From Actinidia chinensis (lineage: Eukaryota; Streptophyta; Magnoliopsida; Ericales; Actinidiaceae), in contig VIGQ01001451.1 of NCBI GenBank assembly GCA_009663005.1, forward strand, positions 140,001 to 150,000: a stretch of DNA of 10,000 nt. Reading direction: 5' to 3'. Below, one piece after another: positions 8,497 through 10,000 of this stretch. A model generated the notes under the pieces. That model searched no databases and was not told the origin of the DNA. It worked only from the letters and a program-made list of their open reading frames with translations. Position numbers and translations under genes: made by a program. Positions within the stretch are counted from its first letter, which is position 1. Each line of letters begins with the position of its first letter.

Positions 8497-8802
8497 ATCC
8501 TTCCAACCATTTCCGAACTCAAAAGGCGGTAAGCAGCAATGAGACTTTAACCTCTACGAATTGCCCTATAATGTTTTGTCTTCTAAAGATCTCCAGCCGC
8601 CTGATCCTCCTCTAGGCTGCATATAAGCCCCCCCCCCCCCCCCCCCCCCCCTCAATAAGGCAGTTGGATCCGAAATAATACCCCTCCCAACCATCCTGCT
8701 TCAAAACTTGAGAGGACCACCCTTCTTTGGACTCCTGCGTCCCTCTCTAATAACTCAACTTTACCTTCTGAACTCCAGTCGCTAGTTATCTCCAATGTTC
8801 TT
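8497..8802 (-). other. LINE 5' region (5' UTR or ORF1 leader)
   Basis: This lies upstream of ORF1 on the minus strand and contains a 24-base C run on the plus strand (8628-8651), i.e. a G run on the LINE strand. I see no coding motif beyond the ORF1 frame remaining open near 8497-8565. The sequence from 8652 to 8802 is of unknown origin: it may be more LINE 5' UTR or pre-insertion flank. It stops at the start of the candidate LTR. Confidence 0.5.
8628..8651. repeat. C24 homopolymer
   Basis: Twenty-four consecutive C on the plus strand, so G24 on the LINE coding strand. It lies upstream of ORF1. Exact length may be unreliable because such runs slip in replication and sequencing. The G strand could form quadruplex structures. 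Confidence 0.9.
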
Positions 8803-9071
8803 TGATGCAGAAAGAGAATTGCACATTTTTATTTATTAATTCTGTAATTAAATTTTATAATAATTATTTTATTGTAAGTTAATTAGGGTTTTAGTTGTTT
8901 TAAAATATTTGGCCATTGGGCCTGATAGCAATAGCCCATTGGACTGTTTGAGTGTTTTTATTCGTTTAGGGTTAGGTTATTTTTACTATCTAAAGAGACT
9001 TTGGTTTCAATTTTTAGAGATTATGATATGATAAAGGAGAAAATATTATATTCTTTCTTCAACTTGATTCC

Positions 9072-9130
9072 GCGGAAGCCAAACTCTCCCTCTCTTTTTT
9101 CTTTAATTCTGGCGGAAGCCAAACTTTCCC
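9072..9130 (+). repeat. 19-bp direct repeat in the LTR, 40-bp period
   Basis: GCGGAAGCCAAACTCTCCC at 9072-9090 recurs as GCGGAAGCCAAACTTTCCC at 9112-9130 with a single mismatch. Both copies are followed by pyrimidine-rich sequence. Repeated short modules in an LTR are often binding sites controlling transcription; that role here is inference. Confidence 0.8.
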
Positions 9131-9167
9131 CTCCCCATCTACATTTGATTACTTTATCGATTTTTTG

Positions 9168-9183
9168 TACGATTTAAATCGTA
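9168..9183. repeat. 16-bp perfect palindrome near the LTR 3' end
   Basis: TACGATTTAAATCGTA is its own reverse complement. It overlaps a second possible stem, CGTAGG at 9180-9185 with CCTACG at 9205-9210, so alternative RNA hairpins can form just upstream of the primer-binding site. The position suits the R/U5 part of the LTR, but no function is shown. Confidence 0.75.
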
Positions 9184-9217
9184 GGGTACCAATTTTATTG
9201 TTGTCCTACGTCAAATT

Positions 9218-9230
9218 TGGTATTAGAGCC
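9218..9230 (+). other. primer-binding site (initiator Met tRNA type)
   Basis: TGGTATTAGAGCC differs by one base from TGGTATCAGAGCC, the complement of the 3' end of plant initiator methionine tRNA, and the following GAATCGATC keeps partial similarity to the next tRNA bases. This is where minus-strand cDNA synthesis starts in most plant LTR retrotransposons. It sets the strand and places the LTR to the left. Confidence 0.85.
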
Positions 9231-9624
9231 GAATCGATCACATTGTCACCCAAGCTCACAATCTGTCGTCTAGAGTATTTTCGCTTGAGTCCCCAACAAC
9301 CCCAATCGAACTCCGACAACACGATTTGGCTTAATTGAGCATCGATTCGGTTCGAAATCGATTGGTCAAGTTTCGGGTTCTATAAAAAGTCATCAAAATT
9401 GACTTTTAATAGCACCACCGTATTCGCCTAGAAATTAAACGAGTCAGACGCGTCAAACACAGACGTCGTACGAAGACGCACGCTCCCTCACGCGCCACCC
9501 CTACGAAAGCGCGTTAGATCTACTCGCCCATGCACCCACATCAGCGACGCGTCAATGCCTGCGTCAGCGACGCATCAGCGCTCACGTCATGCCTACGTCA
9601 TCGCCATGTCAATTCACTTCCTGG
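9231..9624 (+). other. untranslated leader of the LTR retrotransposon
   Basis: No open frame of note. The first part (9231-9420) has mixed composition with ATCGATT-type words and a TATAAAAAG at 9381-9389. The second part (about 9440-9610) is CpG-rich. No gag start is visible before the right edge, so the coding region must begin outside the window. Confidence 0.6.
9445..9608 (+). promoter_or_regulatory. cluster of CGTCA (TGACG) motifs in short tandem units
   Basis: Five exact CGTCA words occur at 9451, 9550, 9562, 9585 and 9596, with near-variants (GCATCAGCG, CATGTCA) between them. From about 9539 the units recur every 10-12 bases in the form (C)RCGTCANCG. TGACG is the core of plant as-1-like sites bound by TGA-class bZIP factors, so the cluster could act as an enhancer, or it may simply be a minisatellite. 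The motifs are seen directly; the regulatory role is inferred. Confidence 0.45.
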
Positions 9625-10000
9625 TAAATTACAATTTAACCCCTGAACTTTCAATAAATTACATTTTGGTCCCTAAACTTTGGTAAATTATAATTTGACC
9701 CCTGAAGTTTTGGAAAATTATATTTTAATCCCTGAACTTTGAAAAATTTCAGTTTGGCCCTGAACTTTGAGTAATTTTAGTTTGGCCCTAACGTTTCTAA
9801 AATTATAAATCAGCCAGAAAATTTCAATAATTTCAGATCAGTGAAAAAAAATTTTGAAATTTCAGATTAGTGGTGACATTTTTTTGAAATATCAGTTCAG
9901 TGAAAAATAATTTCAAAAATTACAGATAAGTGAAAAATAATTTTAAAAATTACAGATCAGTGGATATAAGTTCAGAAATTACAAATCAGTAGTTAAAAGT
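9625..10000 (+). repeat. tandem array, period about 29-30 bp, open at the right edge
   Basis: Units start near 9625, 9655, 9684, 9714, 9743, 9772, 9799, 9827, 9857, 9887, 9917, 9947 and 9976. The first six resemble TAAATTACAATTTGACCCC followed by TGAACTTT. The last five resemble AAAAATTACAGATCAGTG followed by an A-rich stretch, with intermediate units between. Phase is kept throughout, so this looks like one array whose sequence drifts along its length, not two unrelated repeats. It lies in the leader of the LTR element and has no open frame. Confidence 0.8.

Larger units (their letters stand above)
3174..8802 (-). mobile_element. decayed L1-type plant LINE, near full length
   Basis: Read on the minus strand, the parts occur in the canonical order for plant non-LTR retrotransposons: 5' region, ORF1 with a DUF4283-like domain, linker, ORF2 with apurinic-type endonuclease and reverse transcriptase, a zf-RVT-like segment and C-terminal tail, then a 3' UTR ending TTATTTACCGAT plus oligo(A). 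Many frameshifts and stops interrupt ORF2, and the catalytic motifs of both enzymes are damaged, so the copy is dead and would need another element's enzymes in trans to move. The right boundary is uncertain. I set it at the start of the candidate LTR, which may have inserted into the LINE or next to it. I could not find a matching target-site duplication. Confidence 0.88.
8803..9213 (+). mobile_element. candidate 5' LTR of an LTR retrotransposon
   Basis: The right end is fixed by the primer-binding site that starts four bases later. The proposed LTR begins TGATG and ends CGTCA, giving the TG...CA ends and a 4-of-5 terminal inverted repeat. At about 411 bp it is within the normal plant range. 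It is AT-rich in the left half, has paired ATTGG words near 8915 and 8938, an ATATTATA stretch near 9045 that could serve as a TATA region, a 19-bp direct repeat, and a palindrome near the 3' end. The left boundary is inferred, since the second LTR is not in the window. The element family (copia or gypsy) cannot be decided without the coding region. Confidence 0.6.

Overview
The window looks like intergenic DNA from a plant nuclear genome, most likely a eudicot. I see no intact host gene, no tRNA or rRNA gene, no CRISPR array and no prokaryotic signal. The plant assignment rests on three things: an L1-type LINE whose first protein has a DUF4283-like domain, a primer-binding site close to the complement of the plant initiator methionine tRNA, and AT-rich spacers with miniature inverted-repeat elements.

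Layout. Positions 1-1057 are unremarkable AT-rich spacer with a short tetranucleotide repeat. About 1058-2053 is an extremely A/T-homopolymer-rich block whose two ends look like degenerate inverted copies of each other, with an extra internal duplication. Positions 2563-2948 hold a compact MITE-like element with terminal inverted repeats of about 52 bp. Positions 3174 to about 8802 are one decayed LINE on the minus strand, with its 5' end on the right. Its order is 5' region, ORF1 (DUF4283-like), linker, ORF2 (endonuclease, reverse transcriptase, zf-RVT-like C-terminus), 3' UTR ending in a plant-LINE-like tail, and a short oligo(A) tract. From about 8803 to the right edge lies the 5' end of an LTR retrotransposon on the plus strand: a candidate LTR of about 411 bp, a primer-binding site, a CpG-rich leader full of CGTCA motifs, and a tandem array with a period near 29.5 bp that runs off the window.

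How the parts relate. The LINE cannot work as it stands. The endonuclease catalytic Glu codon is a stop, its SDH motif reads SDN, the reverse transcriptase FADD motif reads F-(frameshift)-AND, and there are several other frameshifts and stops. Three in-frame stops look like CAG-to-TAG changes, which fits decay of methylated CHG sites. The LTR element abuts the 5' side of the LINE, so a nested insertion is plausible. I find no new multi-gene system. The best leads are the motif-by-motif record of LINE decay, the drifting tandem array and CGTCA cluster in the LTR-element leader, and a promoter-like stretch on the plus strand inside the LINE.
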